Assembly (NCBI GenBank): GCA_030706405.1 | Contig: JAUZOO010000004.1 | Coordinates: 62,001-126,000, forward strand | Direction: 5' to 3' | Length of the DNA stretch: 64,000 nt | DNA from: Bacteroidota bacterium | GTDB lineage: Bacteria; Bacteroidota; Bacteroidia; Bacteroidales; JAAUTT01 | Shown here: piece after piece, positions 1 to 9,030 of the stretch | How positions within the stretch are numbered: the first letter of the stretch is position 1 | Layout of the letters: every line of letters starts with the position of its first letter | Translations under genes and position numbers: made by a program | Notes under the pieces: generated by a model | The model's database searches: none | What the model was told of the DNA's origin: nothing | The model's input: the letters and a program-made list of their open reading frames with translations, nothing else

Positions 1-1202
1 TTATTGTATATTTGTATTCCTCATCAGTTTCTTCAGGTTCTTCTACTTACAAAGCTAACGGATGGGAAAAAGCAATTCGCACCTCTAAGCAAGGAGGCAG
101 TGCATCTATCAAGACCACCACGCAAATGATCGATAAATTTCCGATGGCAGACGGAACCAGGCCTGTAAAGGGAGGGAATTATGACACCCTGAGCTTCTTC
201 GCAAACCGCGATCCGCGTTTTTATCGCACCTATGCCTTCAACGGCAGCTTCTGGCCTTACAAAGATTCCATAAACAATGCGACAGTTTGGTCGTACTACT
301 GGCAAAAAAGCGCTACCGATGCAGCTACAACTTACTATGCAGAAGCCAATAGCGCAATGACGGCCGGAGGATCCTTTATCCGGAAGATGTCTCAAGACGC
401 AAACCTATCATCTGCAAATTACGGATACTCTGCAAGTGATATTATTGAGTTCCGTTATGCAGAATTCTTATTAAACTGGGCAGAGTGCGCAGCAGGTATT
501 GGCAAATTACAAGAAGCATACGACATTTTGGTTCGAATTCGTAAACGTGCATCTTTTACAGTAGGGGTTAATGGGGTCGATGCGACGTACGGTCTTGGTT
601 CGGCTATCTTGACGGACAGAAATAAAATGTTCGAAGCTATTCTTTATGAAAGAAGTATCGAACTTGCCTACGAAGGAAAACGTTTCTTTGATCTAAGAAA
701 TTGGAAATTATTCGGCGATGCCACAGATAACAACGACGTTTGTAACACTCTAGGAATAGCTCCTTTAAACGGAACGAGACGTACAAGCTTTATAATTCAG
801 GTTGATCCTGCCAAGCCAGCTGTTGCTGCTTTAAGCACAAAAGGTTATGGAACAGCGAACGGTAACTCTGCAGATCCTATATTTAAAGGCAAAAAACGTC
901 CGGCATTTGACGGAGCCACAATTGATCCAACGGTAGGCCGGGTTGACCCAGATGCAACGGATGCAGTTTGGAATGCCGGCATTACTACGCTAAAAACATT
1001 CTATAGTACTTATTTCAAACGCGTTGTTAAGGATGATGTTGATCCAACTTCTCCAAGATTCATATTCTCATTCAGACCTGAATATTATTTTTTCGGTATA
1101 AACCAAGACGTTCTTCAAGTAAGTACTTATCTGAACAGTCAACAAACCAAAGGTTGGCTAAATGTTTATGGCCAAACTGGTACTTTCGATCCGACTAAGT
1201 AA
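1..1202 (+). CDS. SusD/RagB-family outer-membrane glycan-binding lipoprotein, C-terminal part
   Basis: This is the 3' part of a susD-like gene. The frame is open to the first base of the window, so the true start and the lipoprotein signal lie upstream; the TTG at position 12 is not a real start. SusD proteins sit on the outer face of the outer membrane, pair with a SusC TonB-dependent transporter and capture oligosaccharides. The evidence is the TPR-like block FRYAEFLLNWAECA followed by KLQEAYDILVRIRKRA, then the hallmark ERSIELAYEGKRFFDLRNW, and a C-terminal stretch PEYYFFGINQDVLQ ending in a GW motif, which is where SusD proteins normally stop. It heads the PUL and is separated from the enzyme genes by a terminator. 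Its partner susC should lie just upstream. The family call is firm; the glycan bound cannot be read from this part. Confidence 0.92.
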   Translation, partial: IVYLYSSSVSSGSSTYKANGWEKAIRTSKQGGSASIKTTTQMIDKFPMADGTRPVKGGNYDTLSFFANRDPRFYRTYAFNGSFWPYKDSINNATVWSYYWQKSATDAATTYYAEANSAMTAGGSFIRKMSQDANLSSANYGYSASDIIEFRYAEFLLNWAECAAGIGKLQEAYDILVRIRKRASFTVGVNGVDATYGLGSAILTDRNKMFEAILYERSIELAYEGKRFFDLRNWKLFGDATDNNDVCNTLGIAPLNGTRRTSFIIQVDPAKPAVAALSTKGYGTANGNSADPIFKGKKRPAFDGATIDPTVGRVDPDATDAVWNAGITTLKTFYSTYFKRVVKDDVDPTSPRFIFSFRPEYYFFGINQDVLQVSTYLNSQQTKGWLNVYGQTGTFDPTK

Positions 1203-1275
1203 ACAGGTACTTTTAAAGATCTTCCTTATCTTTTAATAAAATAAAGATAAGATTACTACTAAATTACATTTCCAA

Positions 1276-1304
1276 CCCCGACAGGACAAAACCTCCTGTC
1301 GGGG
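1276..1304 (+). terminator. Rho-independent-type hairpin after susD
   Basis: An 11-bp perfect GC-rich stem (CCCCGACAGGA with TCCTGTCGGGG) encloses a 7-nt loop, 73 bp downstream of the susD stop codon. The T-run behind it is weak (tattat). It separates susD from the enzyme genes, so the pectate lyase that follows probably has its own promoter or depends on partial read-through. Confidence 0.75.
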
Positions 1305-1545
1305 TATTATAACAACCGCTTTTCAATACATCGCATTCCGCCTTATCCCCATCGCTCAGACACATCCAAAGCCTTTTTTCAGAAAGGGACTAATTCTTTG
1401 TATATATACTTTATATAATAACACATATCATTTTGTCCAACAAAATATTATTACTAAAAAATATTTTTAAGTTTGGCACCAAAATTGCATATTATACCTC
1501 AGCATATTGTTCACACAAACCATTAATAACAAATTGTACAAAAAA
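1305..1545 (+). promoter_or_regulatory. Leader region upstream of the pectate lyase gene
   Basis: This 241-bp AT-rich spacer has no coding signal. It contains a 7-bp inverted repeat ATTTTGT-cca-ACAAAAT at 1430-1446 and a TTTGG box at 1472 with tatacctc about 20 bp further on, which only loosely resembles the Bacteroidota -33/-7 promoter. A promoter is expected here because of the upstream hairpin, but no box matches the consensus well. Confidence 0.3.
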
Positions 1546-3243
1546 ATGAAAAGACGTTTAATTCCATGCTTACTATTTGCATCGGCGTTAGGGCTTAACC
1601 AAACGGCATCTGCACAGTACCCGACGATCCCTGACGATGTAAAAGCAAAAGCTGATTCGCTGATCAAAGCCGCAGAAAGACACTCAGATGAGGCTTGGCA
1701 AAAAGCCCTGCCAATCATCCAAAAAGAAGCTAAACAAGGGAAACCTTATATTCCATGGGCAGCCCGCCCTACTGACCTTCCTCAAGCTCAGATTCCATCT
1801 TTCCCAGGTGCTGAAGGGGGAGGTATGTACACTTTCGGCGGTCGTGGTGGCCGTGTAATTACCGTTACCAGTCTGGCCGATGATGGTCCTGGAACGCTTC
1901 GCGAAGCTTGCGAACAGGGAGGTGCCCGTATCGTTGTTTTTAACGTAGCCGGTATCATCCGCCTAAAAACACCGCTTATTGTACGTGCCCCTTACATCAC
2001 TATTGCAGGGCAAACTGCTCCTGGCGACGGTGTTTGTTTAGCAGGAGAAAGCTTCTGGGTTAACACCCACGACGTGATTGTACGCCACATGCGTTTCCGC
2101 CGCGGAGAAACCTGGGTTGGCCGTCGCGACGACTCCTTCGGAGGTAACCCTGTAGGTAACATCATGCTCGACCACGTTTCGGCAACATGGGGATTGGACG
2201 AAAATATCTCGTTTTATCGCCACATGTTCGACCCAGGCGATGGTACGAAAGAACTGAAACTCGGAACTGTTAACGTTACTGTACAGAACTGTATCTCTGC
2301 AGAATCGCTCGACACCTGGAACCATGCTTTTGGAAGCACCATGGGAGGCGAAAACTGCGCACTCATGCGCAACCTTTGGTCGTGCAACGCCGGACGTAAC
2401 CCTTCCATTGGATGGAATGGCGTGTTCAACTTTGTCAATAACGTAATCTTTAACTGGGTACACCGCTCTGCTGACGGAGGTGACTATACTGCTCTTTTCA
2501 ACTTTATCAACAATTATTACAAACCCGGACCTGCAACTCCTAAAAAAGGACCTATCAGCCACCGTATCTTAAAACCCGAAGCAGGCCGAAGCAAACTGGG
2601 CTATTTCGTATTCGGACGTGTTTATGCTAACGGTAACATTATGGAAGGCAACGATGCCGTAACCAAGGACAACTGGGCAGGCGGCATTCAGGTTCAGGAA
2701 CAGGAAAATACTGATGGTTATACCGAAAACATGAAATGGGACCGTCCGCACCCAATGCCGTATATGAAAATAATGCCGGCACAGGATGCTTATAAATTTG
2801 TACTGGCCAACGTTGGAGCAACATTACCAATTCGCGATGCTGTTGACACCCGTATCATTGAAACGGTAAGAACAGGAAAACCAACCTATGATGCATCTTA
2901 CGCTGACACGTTGAAACCTCAGTTTAAATATCGTCGTTTACCCAAAACTTCGTACAAACAAGGTATCATCACAGACATCAGAGAAGTTGGAGGCTATCCT
3001 GAATACAAAGGAACACCTTACAAAGACACCGATGGCGACGGTATGCCCGATGCTTGGGAAATCAAACATGGTTTGAACCCGAACGATCCTTCGGATGCTG
3101 TTAAAGACTGCACCGGCGATGGCTATACCAACATCGAAAAATACATCAATGGCATCAGCACCAAAAAGAAAACTGACTGGACTGATCTCAAGAACAATCA
3201 CGACACGCTTGCCGAAGGAAAAGGCAGCCTGATTGAAAGATAA
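1546..3243 (+). CDS. Secreted pectate lyase, polysaccharide lyase family 1
   Basis: A 565-residue protein predicted to cleave polygalacturonan by beta-elimination outside the cytoplasm. I chose the ATG at 1546 because it opens a clean signal peptide (MKRRLIPCLLFASALGL, cleavage near ASAQ); an upstream in-frame ATG at 1507 would put 13 polar residues in front of it. Residues of about 80-430 form a right-handed beta-helix of PL1 type: FPGAEGGG, GTLREACEQGGARIVVF, TIAGQTAPGDGVC, DVIVRHMRFRRGE and MLDHVSATWGLDENIS follow each other in the usual order. The C-terminus carries DTDGDGMPDAWEIKHGLNP and DCTGDGYTNIEKYING, a calcium-binding thrombospondin-type/EF-hand-like tail common in secreted PL1 enzymes of Bacteroidota. 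It is the only polysaccharide lyase recognised in the window and the best pointer to a galacturonic-acid-containing substrate. Confidence 0.9.
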   Translation: MKRRLIPCLLFASALGLNQTASAQYPTIPDDVKAKADSLIKAAERHSDEAWQKALPIIQKEAKQGKPYIPWAARPTDLPQAQIPSFPGAEGGGMYTFGGRGGRVITVTSLADDGPGTLREACEQGGARIVVFNVAGIIRLKTPLIVRAPYITIAGQTAPGDGVCLAGESFWVNTHDVIVRHMRFRRGETWVGRRDDSFGGNPVGNIMLDHVSATWGLDENISFYRHMFDPGDGTKELKLGTVNVTVQNCISAESLDTWNHAFGSTMGGENCALMRNLWSCNAGRNPSIGWNGVFNFVNNVIFNWVHRSADGGDYTALFNFINNYYKPGPATPKKGPISHRILKPEAGRSKLGYFVFGRVYANGNIMEGNDAVTKDNWAGGIQVQEQENTDGYTENMKWDRPHPMPYMKIMPAQDAYKFVLANVGATLPIRDAVDTRIIETVRTGKPTYDASYADTLKPQFKYRRLPKTSYKQGIITDIREVGGYPEYKGTPYKDTDGDGMPDAWEIKHGLNPNDPSDAVKDCTGDGYTNIEKYINGISTKKKTDWTDLKNNHDTLAEGKGSLIER

Positions 3244-3252
3244 AACACCTTT

Positions 3253-3322
3253 TCAACGCAAAGTCGCAATGACGCAAAGAAATTTCAAAATAAACTCTGG
3301 CGACTTTGCAGCTTTGCGTTGA
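3253..3322. repeat. cgcaaag-type inverted repeat, copy 1
   Basis: The left arm TCAACGCAAAGTCGCAATG... (3253-3279) and the right arm CTTTGCAGCTTTGCGTTGA (3304-3322) are imperfect inverted repeats. Related elements sit at 27959-28019 and 31404-31470. Each lies in a short gap between PUL genes, and together they look like one degenerate interspersed family that could form an RNA hairpin. Confidence 0.7.
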
Positions 3323-3396
3323 TTTTTCCAGCACCTTATCTCCTTCTGTCAATACTCCATCTCACCAAATTTATAACCATTGCAATTTCTAATACA

Positions 3397-4095
3397 ATGC
3401 AAAAACATACTAAAATATTAGCACTGGCCATCAGTTTAATGGTAATCTCCGGAACTATCGTTTGTGCCCAGCAAAAAACGGCTCAAACCGATAAAGAAAA
3501 AGCAGCAGCCTACATACAAACCATCACCCTGCGTGCTGATAAAATTGTAAAAACACTCGGAATCACTGATTCTTCAAAATATTATAAGGTGCGTGAAGTA
3601 ATGGTAAACCAATACCATACGCTCAACGATACTTACGATGCCCGCAATGCCAAAATTAAAGAAATTAAAGCTAAGCCTGGAGCAGACAAAGCAACCATCG
3701 ATACTTTGGTTAAAAAAACCGCTGCCGAAACCGCTGCCAAAGTCAAAATACTTCACGATAAGTATATATCCAAACTTTCATCTTTATTGAATTCCGAACA
3801 GGTTGAAAAGATTAAAGACGGAATGACTTACGGAAAAGTAGCTTTCACCTTCCAAGGCTATCTCAATATGATCCCAAGCCTTACCGAAGAACAAAAAACA
3901 AAAATAAAAGGCTGGCTCATTGAAGCCCGCGAACAGGCAATGGATGGAGAATCGGCAGAAAAGAAAACCGAAATCTTTGGCAAGTACAAAGGCCGCATTG
4001 CGAATTACCTTTCCTCACAGGGTTACGACCTGAAAAAGGAAGGCGAAAATATGAACAAACGAATTAAAGAAGCAGAAGCTGCTAAAAACAAATAA
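3397..4095 (+). CDS. DUF3826-family exported protein
   Basis: A 232-residue, helix-rich exported protein. The ATG at 3397 is preferred over an upstream in-frame start at 3319, because it opens a good signal peptide (MQKHTKILALAISLMVISG, cleavage near VCAQ) while the earlier start lies in the spacer repeat. The mature part matches my memory of the DUF3826 family: ADKIVKTLGITDSSKYYKV, VNQYHTLNDTYDARNAKIK, and a second half with MTYGKVAFTFQGYLNMIPSL. It is rich in Lys, Ala and Glu and has no recognisable catalytic motif. DUF3826 proteins recur in pectin and rhamnogalacturonan PULs, which fits the neighbours; the function is unknown. It may be periplasmic and could chaperone or bind an oligosaccharide, but that is speculation. 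Confidence 0.8.
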   Translation: MQKHTKILALAISLMVISGTIVCAQQKTAQTDKEKAAAYIQTITLRADKIVKTLGITDSSKYYKVREVMVNQYHTLNDTYDARNAKIKEIKAKPGADKATIDTLVKKTAAETAAKVKILHDKYISKLSSLLNSEQVEKIKDGMTYGKVAFTFQGYLNMIPSLTEEQKTKIKGWLIEAREQAMDGESAEKKTEIFGKYKGRIANYLSSQGYDLKKEGENMNKRIKEAEAAKNK

Positions 4096-4096
4096 A

Positions 4097-4189
4097 CCCC
4101 CTAATCCCCCAAAGGGGGACTTTAATACCCTGAGTGGATTACAAGTTGCAACCTGTAATTTGTAATCTGTAATTTGTAATTTGTAACTT
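4097..4189. repeat. Two short spacer repeats: CCCCC/GGGGG hairpin and ttgtaat near-tandem words
   Basis: Immediately after the stop codon is ccccctaatcccccaaag... with a CCCCC-aaa-GGGGG hairpin at 4106-4118. The same motif (ccccaaagggggacttt) recurs at 23537-23552. From 4138 the sequence becomes an array of ttgtaat/ctgtaat words with an inverted copy (ttacaagttgcaacctgtaa) at its left end. Nothing here codes for protein. Confidence 0.7.
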
Positions 4190-4196
4190 AAACCCC

Positions 4197-7100
4197 ATGA
4201 AACGCATTTTTAAAACTCACGCAATCGCAGCCTGGCTATTCATTGGTTTAGTCAGCGTTGGAACCACTTCTGCTGCTCTGGCAGCGCCTCCCAAACCCAA
4301 GCCCCAACCGCCTTTAGCCATGGGAGACGAAGGACATTTGGTTTACGCCCCCGATGCCCAGGGCAACCGCATTCCCAACTTCTCGTACTGCGGTTACAAA
4401 GCATCCGAAGCCCCAATTCCCAATGTGCCGGTAAAAGTTGTAGTCCCTGTATCCAAAGGCGATGCAACAGTTCGCATACAGGCTGCTTTGGATTATGTAG
4501 CTTCACTAGCGGCAGATAAAGACGGATTTCGTGGAGCTGTACTGCTCGAAAAAGGCACCTATGAAGTATCCGGACAACTTAAAATAACCGCCTCTGGAGT
4601 TATTCTTCGCGGAAGCGGAATGAGCGAAAACGGCACCATCGTGCTTGGCACTGGCGTTGATAGGCAAACGCTCATCACCATCTCGGGCAAGAATAATAAA
4701 ACAGTAGCCAAAGAGACTAAAATCAAAGATGTCTATGTTCCGGTAAACGCAACCCAGATACATGTTAGCTCTCCTAACTCGTATAAAGTTGGAGATATGG
4801 TTCAGATACATCGTCCAAGCACCTGGGAATGGATTCGGACTCTTAAAACAGAACATTTTGGAGGAGGAATAACTGCACTGGGATGGAAACCCGGCGAACG
4901 CGACATTTTCTGGGACCGCAAAATTGTGGCTGTTAACGGCGACGCTATTACACTCGATGCCCCTTTAACAACCGCACTGGACTCCACTTACGGAGGCGGA
5001 CTTATCGCAACATATCAATGGAACGGACGCATTTCGCAGGTTGGCGTCGAAAACCTTCGCTGCCGTTCAACATACGACACCAATAATCCCAAAGACGAAG
5101 CCCACCGTTGGATGGCCATCACCATTGAAAGCACTCAGGATGCCTGGGTACGTCAGGTTACTTTTGAACATTTCGCAGGTTCGGCCGTAGTGGTATGGGA
5201 AACTGCCAAACGGGTAACCGTTGAAGATTGCAAATCACTGTCCCCGGTTTCGGAAATTGGCGGACAACGCCGCTACTCGTTCTGGACTACAGGACAACAG
5301 GTATTGTTTCAACGCGATTATGCCGAATACGGATTTCACGATTTTGCCGTAGGATTCTGTGCTCCCGGCCCCAATGCCTTTGTTCAATGCGAATCTCACC
5401 TTCCAAACAGTTTCAGCGGAGGAATTGACAGCTGGGCATCTGGAGTTCTTTTCGACATTGTTAATGTGGATGGACAAGCCCTGAGCTTTAAGAACCGCGG
5501 TCAGGACGGTCAAGGTGCTGGGTGGGGTGCTGCTAATAGTGTTTTCTGGCAATGTTCAGCTGCTCGTGTTGATTGTTACGCCCCGCCTACCGCTCAAAAC
5601 TGGGCGTTTGGCATCTGGGCCCAATTTTCGGGCGATGGCTACTGGAGCGACTCCAACAACAGCATCCGCCCCCGAAGCTTGTTTTATGCTCAGCTTTACG
5701 ATCGCACCGGTTTCAAAGCAAAGCCTGGTATCCAATATTTTGATATGCCTTCCGAAGCTTCGAGCAGGCCATCCTACGACAAAGCAGCCGAATTTATTGC
5801 TGACTCCAAAGAGCCAAGGATGCTGTTAACCCAGTTTATCGATCTTTCCGCTACCAATAACCCTATTCCTACCGACGCCAACGGAGCCAAAACCATCGAC
5901 AAAATCGGTTATAAACAACCCGTAACTCCGGCCAAAGCCGTACCAATGCACGTGGTAAATGGATGGATTGTCCGTGGAAACTCGGTGGTTGTCGGCAATC
6001 AATTTGGCGAACCCTGGTGGAAAGGTACGGTAAGACCCGAATTTACAGAAACGGCCGATCCTGCCGTAACCCGTTATGTCCCGGGACGTACCGGCACCGG
6101 CCTCACTGATGATCTCAGCCAGGTAGTAGACTCGATGATTAACAATCACGTAGCGTCATGGTATCGTCATTATGGATTATGGTACGAACGCCGACGTGAC
6201 GACCACGAGCGAATCCGCCGTATGGATGGCGAAGTTTGGCCTCCTTTTTATGAACAAGCTTTTGCCCGCAGCGGAAAAGAATCGGCATGGGATGGACTAA
6301 GTAAATATGACCTCACCAAGTACAGTACCTGGTACTGGCTTCGTCTGAAACAGTTTGCCGATAAACTTGACGAAAAAGGACTGGTAATGCTTCATAATAA
6401 CTATTTTCAGCATAACATCATCGAAGCTGGTGCCCACTGGGTAGATTGTCCGTGGCGTCCGGTAAACAATATTAACAACACTCCATTCCCCGAACCGGTG
6501 CCATTTGCCGGAGATAAACGCGTATTTGTAGCCGAACAATTCTACGATATGAGCAATCCGGATTACCGTAAACTTCATCAGAATTATATCCGCCAATGCC
6601 TTAACAATTTTGTAGACAATACAGGTGTAATACAGCTTACCAGTGGAGAATATACCGGGCCGTTCCATTTCGCCAAATTTTGGTTACAAACTGTTAAAGA
6701 CTGGGAAAAAGAAACCGGCAAAAAAGAAATTATCGGTATAAGTGCTACTAAAGACGTTCAGGATTCTATCCTAAAAGACCCGGAAGTTTCGTCGGTGATT
6801 GACGTTATCGACATCCGCTACTGGAGTTACCGTGACGATGGCTCGGCTTATGCTCCCAAAGGGGGATTGAGCCTCGCTCCCCGCCAACACGCCAGCAATA
6901 TAAAAGTAGGAAACCGTTCGTTCGAGCAAACCTACCGCGCCGTTCGTGAATATCGCGACAAATATCCCGAGAAAGCTGTAATGTATTTTGGCGACAAATA
7001 CGATTCGTTTGGATGGGCTGCTTTTATGGCAGGAGGCTCGCTGGCTAACATACCGGCTATTGCCAATCCGCAGTTCTTAACCGAAGCCTCAACCATGAAA

Positions 7101-7352
7101 GCGATCGACCTGCCCGGCAATCCTAAGAATCAATGGGCGCTTGGAAATAATGGCAAAGGGTTTATCGTTTACAACAGCACCGACGAACCTGTAAAACTTG
7201 ATTTAACCAAAGCTTCGGGCTCATTTAAAGTTCGTTTTATCAATCCAAAGACGGGTGAACAGCTTAAAAACGAAGAATCCGTCAAAGGAGGAGCTATTGC
7301 AGAAATAAAGAATCCCAAATCAGGAGCAATTGTGATTTGGCTTAGTAAATAA
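4197..7352 (+). CDS. Large exported two-domain protein: right-handed beta-helix plus DUF6298-like C-terminal domain
   Basis: A 1,051-residue protein with a signal peptide (MKRIFKTHAIAAWLFIGLVS, Ala-rich cleavage region around residue 30). Residues of about 80-480 read as a pectate-lyase-3-type beta-helix: GDATVRIQAALDYVASLAA, GAVLLEKGTYEVSGQL, GVILRGSG and later DAWVRQVTFEHFAGSAVVVW. Residues of about 640-1051 are a separate globular, probably TIM-barrel-like domain with SWYRHYGLWYERRRDDHERI, GLVMLHNNYFQHNIIEAGAHW and a beta-rich tail ending GAIVIWLSK. I recall this arrangement as DUF6298-type proteins from Bacteroidota PULs; no activity is known to me. It lies directly after DUF3826 in a pectin-type enzyme run. 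A lyase or glycosidase acting on acidic side chains is plausible, and the C-terminal Glu/Asp-rich motifs could be catalytic. Confidence 0.7.
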   Translation: MKRIFKTHAIAAWLFIGLVSVGTTSAALAAPPKPKPQPPLAMGDEGHLVYAPDAQGNRIPNFSYCGYKASEAPIPNVPVKVVVPVSKGDATVRIQAALDYVASLAADKDGFRGAVLLEKGTYEVSGQLKITASGVILRGSGMSENGTIVLGTGVDRQTLITISGKNNKTVAKETKIKDVYVPVNATQIHVSSPNSYKVGDMVQIHRPSTWEWIRTLKTEHFGGGITALGWKPGERDIFWDRKIVAVNGDAITLDAPLTTALDSTYGGGLIATYQWNGRISQVGVENLRCRSTYDTNNPKDEAHRWMAITIESTQDAWVRQVTFEHFAGSAVVVWETAKRVTVEDCKSLSPVSEIGGQRRYSFWTTGQQVLFQRDYAEYGFHDFAVGFCAPGPNAFVQCESHLPNSFSGGIDSWASGVLFDIVNVDGQALSFKNRGQDGQGAGWGAANSVFWQCSAARVDCYAPPTAQNWAFGIWAQFSGDGYWSDSNNSIRPRSLFYAQLYDRTGFKAKPGIQYFDMPSEASSRPSYDKAAEFIADSKEPRMLLTQFIDLSATNNPIPTDANGAKTIDKIGYKQPVTPAKAVPMHVVNGWIVRGNSVVVGNQFGEPWWKGTVRPEFTETADPAVTRYVPGRTGTGLTDDLSQVVDSMINNHVASWYRHYGLWYERRRDDHERIRRMDGEVWPPFYEQAFARSGKESAWDGLSKYDLTKYSTWYWLRLKQFADKLDEKGLVMLHNNYFQHNIIEAGAHWVDCPWRPVNNINNTPFPEPVPFAGDKRVFVAEQFYDMSNPDYRKLHQNYIRQCLNNFVDNTGVIQLTSGEYTGPFHFAKFWLQTVKDWEKETGKKEIIGISATKDVQDSILKDPEVSSVIDVIDIRYWSYRDDGSAYAPKGGLSLAPRQHASNIKVGNRSFEQTYRAVREYRDKYPEKAVMYFGDKYDSFGWAAFMAGGSLANIPAIANPQFLTEASTMKAIDLPGNPKNQWALGNNGKGFIVYNSTDEPVKLDLTKASGSFKVRFINPKTGEQLKNEESVKGGAIAEIKNPKSGAIVIWLSK

Positions 7353-7370
7353 AACAAACTATGCTAAAAT

Positions 7371-7567
7371 CCTGTCGCAGTACTACGCGAAGGTTTCACC
7401 TCTTGAGGGAACCTTCGCGTAGCACTGCAGGGGACTTTCAACCGGTGTTGAAACGCTCTCGCAGCAGTGCAGGAGACTTTCACCTCCGGTTGAAACCTTC
7501 TCGTAACCCTGCAGCAGACTTTCAACAAACGAGGAAAGCTTCCTGCAGGGCTGCGACAATTTTTTGA
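7371..7567. repeat. 42-bp tandem repeat array, about 4.5 degenerate units
   Basis: The word TGCAG recurs at 7426, 7468 and 7510, with degenerate copies at 7384 and 7552, giving an exact 42-bp period. Each unit reads roughly TGCAGGRGACTTTCA, then an internal small palindrome (TTTCAAC-cggt-GTTGAAA in unit 2), then CTCTCG. Because 42 is divisible by three, one + frame stays open for 68 codons with a 14-residue period. There is no good start or homology, so I regard it as non-coding. It fills the 272-bp spacer between two enzyme genes. Confidence 0.85.
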
Positions 7568-7624
7568 AGCCGAAAGGCATCAATCCAAACTAACGAAACA
7601 GACCATACTCGATAAACTATTAAA

Positions 7625-9025
7625 ATGAAACGACTGCAAGTATTGATTTTATTAACCCTTTTGATTTCAGGAATTAGTTTTGCCCAGCAAAAACCGGCAG
7701 CACTAACCAACCTGAAAATAGCTGCGGATCACCGGCACTTTGTGGATGCCAACGGAAAACCTTTCTTTTGGCTTGGCGACACGGGTTGGCTGTTATTCGT
7801 AAAAACCAATCGCGAGGAAGCCGAAAAATACCTCGAAGACCGCCGCCAGAAAGGCTTTAATGTTATTCAGGTGATGGTGGTTCACAGCGTAAAAGCCGGC
7901 AAAGATATTTATGGCGATTCGGCTTTAATTAATCACGACCTTTCCAAACCCCGCATCACTCCCGGCAATACTTTTGGGAAAGACAAAGAATATAATTTTT
8001 GGGACCACGTCGATTACATCGTTGATCTGGCCGCCAAAAAAGGAATTTATATGGCAATGGTACCCATCTGGGGAACCAACGTAAAAAGTGGTTGGGTAAG
8101 CCGCGAACAAGCCAGGGCTTATGCCACGTTCCTGGCCGAACGTTACAAAAACCGTAAAAACATCATCTGGGTTAACGGTGGTGATATCAAACCGAACGAT
8201 TCTATCGAAACCTGGCGCATCATCGGAAATACCCTAAAAGAAAAAGACCCGAACCATCTGGTAACCTTCCATCCTTTTGGCCGGCACACATCGTCCATCT
8301 GGTTCCATGACGAACCTTGGCTCGACTTTAACATGTTCCAGTCCGGGCACCGCGATTATGCTCAGGACACCGAAAAAGGGGAATTACATTATGGCCCCGA
8401 CAACTGGAAATTCCTAGCTCACGACTTCGCTCTCTCTCCGGCCAAACCATCGCTGGATGGAGAACCTTCGTACGAAAAAATTCCCCACGGACTGCACGAC
8501 ACCACCCAGGCTTACTGGACCGACAATGACGTTCGCCGTTACGGTTACTGGTCGGTACTGGCTGGTGGGGCTGGTTTCACCTACGGGCATAACTCCGTAA
8601 TGCAGTTTTACAAACCAACCGATCACGGCAGCGCTTACGGAGCCAAAAACTATTGGACCGAAGCCATCAACGACCCGGGAGGCAAGCAGATGACCTATCT
8701 GAAAAAACTGTTCCTGTCACGACCGTTTATCCAGCTCACCCCCGACCAATCGATCATTGCCGACGGGAGCCAGGGCGAACGTTACGAGTACCTCACGGCA
8801 GCTCATGGCAAAAAATACGTGTTCATCTACAATTACACCGGACGCCCCTTCAAGGTAAACATGGGCAAGATTGCCGGAGCCAAAGTCAAAGCCTCGTGGT
8901 ACAATCCCCGAGATGGGAAGGCTACACTCATCGGAACATTCAAAAACTCCGGCATAGCAGAATTCACCCCTGCCGGACAAAAGCAGGATGGAAACGATTG
9001 GGTATTAATTTTAGACAGTATTTAA
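7625..9025 (+). CDS. GH140-type glycoside hydrolase (DUF4038 plus collagen-binding-like C-terminal domain)
   Basis: A 466-residue exported enzyme with signal peptide MKRLQVLILLTLLISGISFA. Residues of about 30-370 form a DUF4038 TIM barrel: HFVDANGKPFFWLGDTGWLL near the N-terminus, FNVIQVMVVHS, then IWVNGGDI with D187 and LDGEPSYEKI with E280 and E284. An Asp in the GGD motif and a Glu in the EPSYE region are the expected catalytic pair for GH140. The last 90 residues (YVFIYNYTGRPFKVNMGKI, WYNPRDGKATLIG) are the small beta-domain usually annotated as collagenase collagen-binding-like. The founding GH140 enzymes remove apiose from rhamnogalacturonan II; here, without other RG-II genes in view, the sugar cleaved is uncertain. 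The length matches the family. It precedes a run of propeller enzymes in the same direction. Confidence 0.85.
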   Translation: MKRLQVLILLTLLISGISFAQQKPAALTNLKIAADHRHFVDANGKPFFWLGDTGWLLFVKTNREEAEKYLEDRRQKGFNVIQVMVVHSVKAGKDIYGDSALINHDLSKPRITPGNTFGKDKEYNFWDHVDYIVDLAAKKGIYMAMVPIWGTNVKSGWVSREQARAYATFLAERYKNRKNIIWVNGGDIKPNDSIETWRIIGNTLKEKDPNHLVTFHPFGRHTSSIWFHDEPWLDFNMFQSGHRDYAQDTEKGELHYGPDNWKFLAHDFALSPAKPSLDGEPSYEKIPHGLHDTTQAYWTDNDVRRYGYWSVLAGGAGFTYGHNSVMQFYKPTDHGSAYGAKNYWTEAINDPGGKQMTYLKKLFLSRPFIQLTPDQSIIADGSQGERYEYLTAAHGKKYVFIYNYTGRPFKVNMGKIAGAKVKASWYNPRDGKATLIGTFKNSGIAEFTPAGQKQDGNDWVLILDSI

Positions 9026-9030
9026 TAATT

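Noticed and set aside
7361-7567. 68-codon + strand frame over the 42-bp array
   Set aside because: It is open only because the period is a multiple of three; no credible start, no homology recognised.
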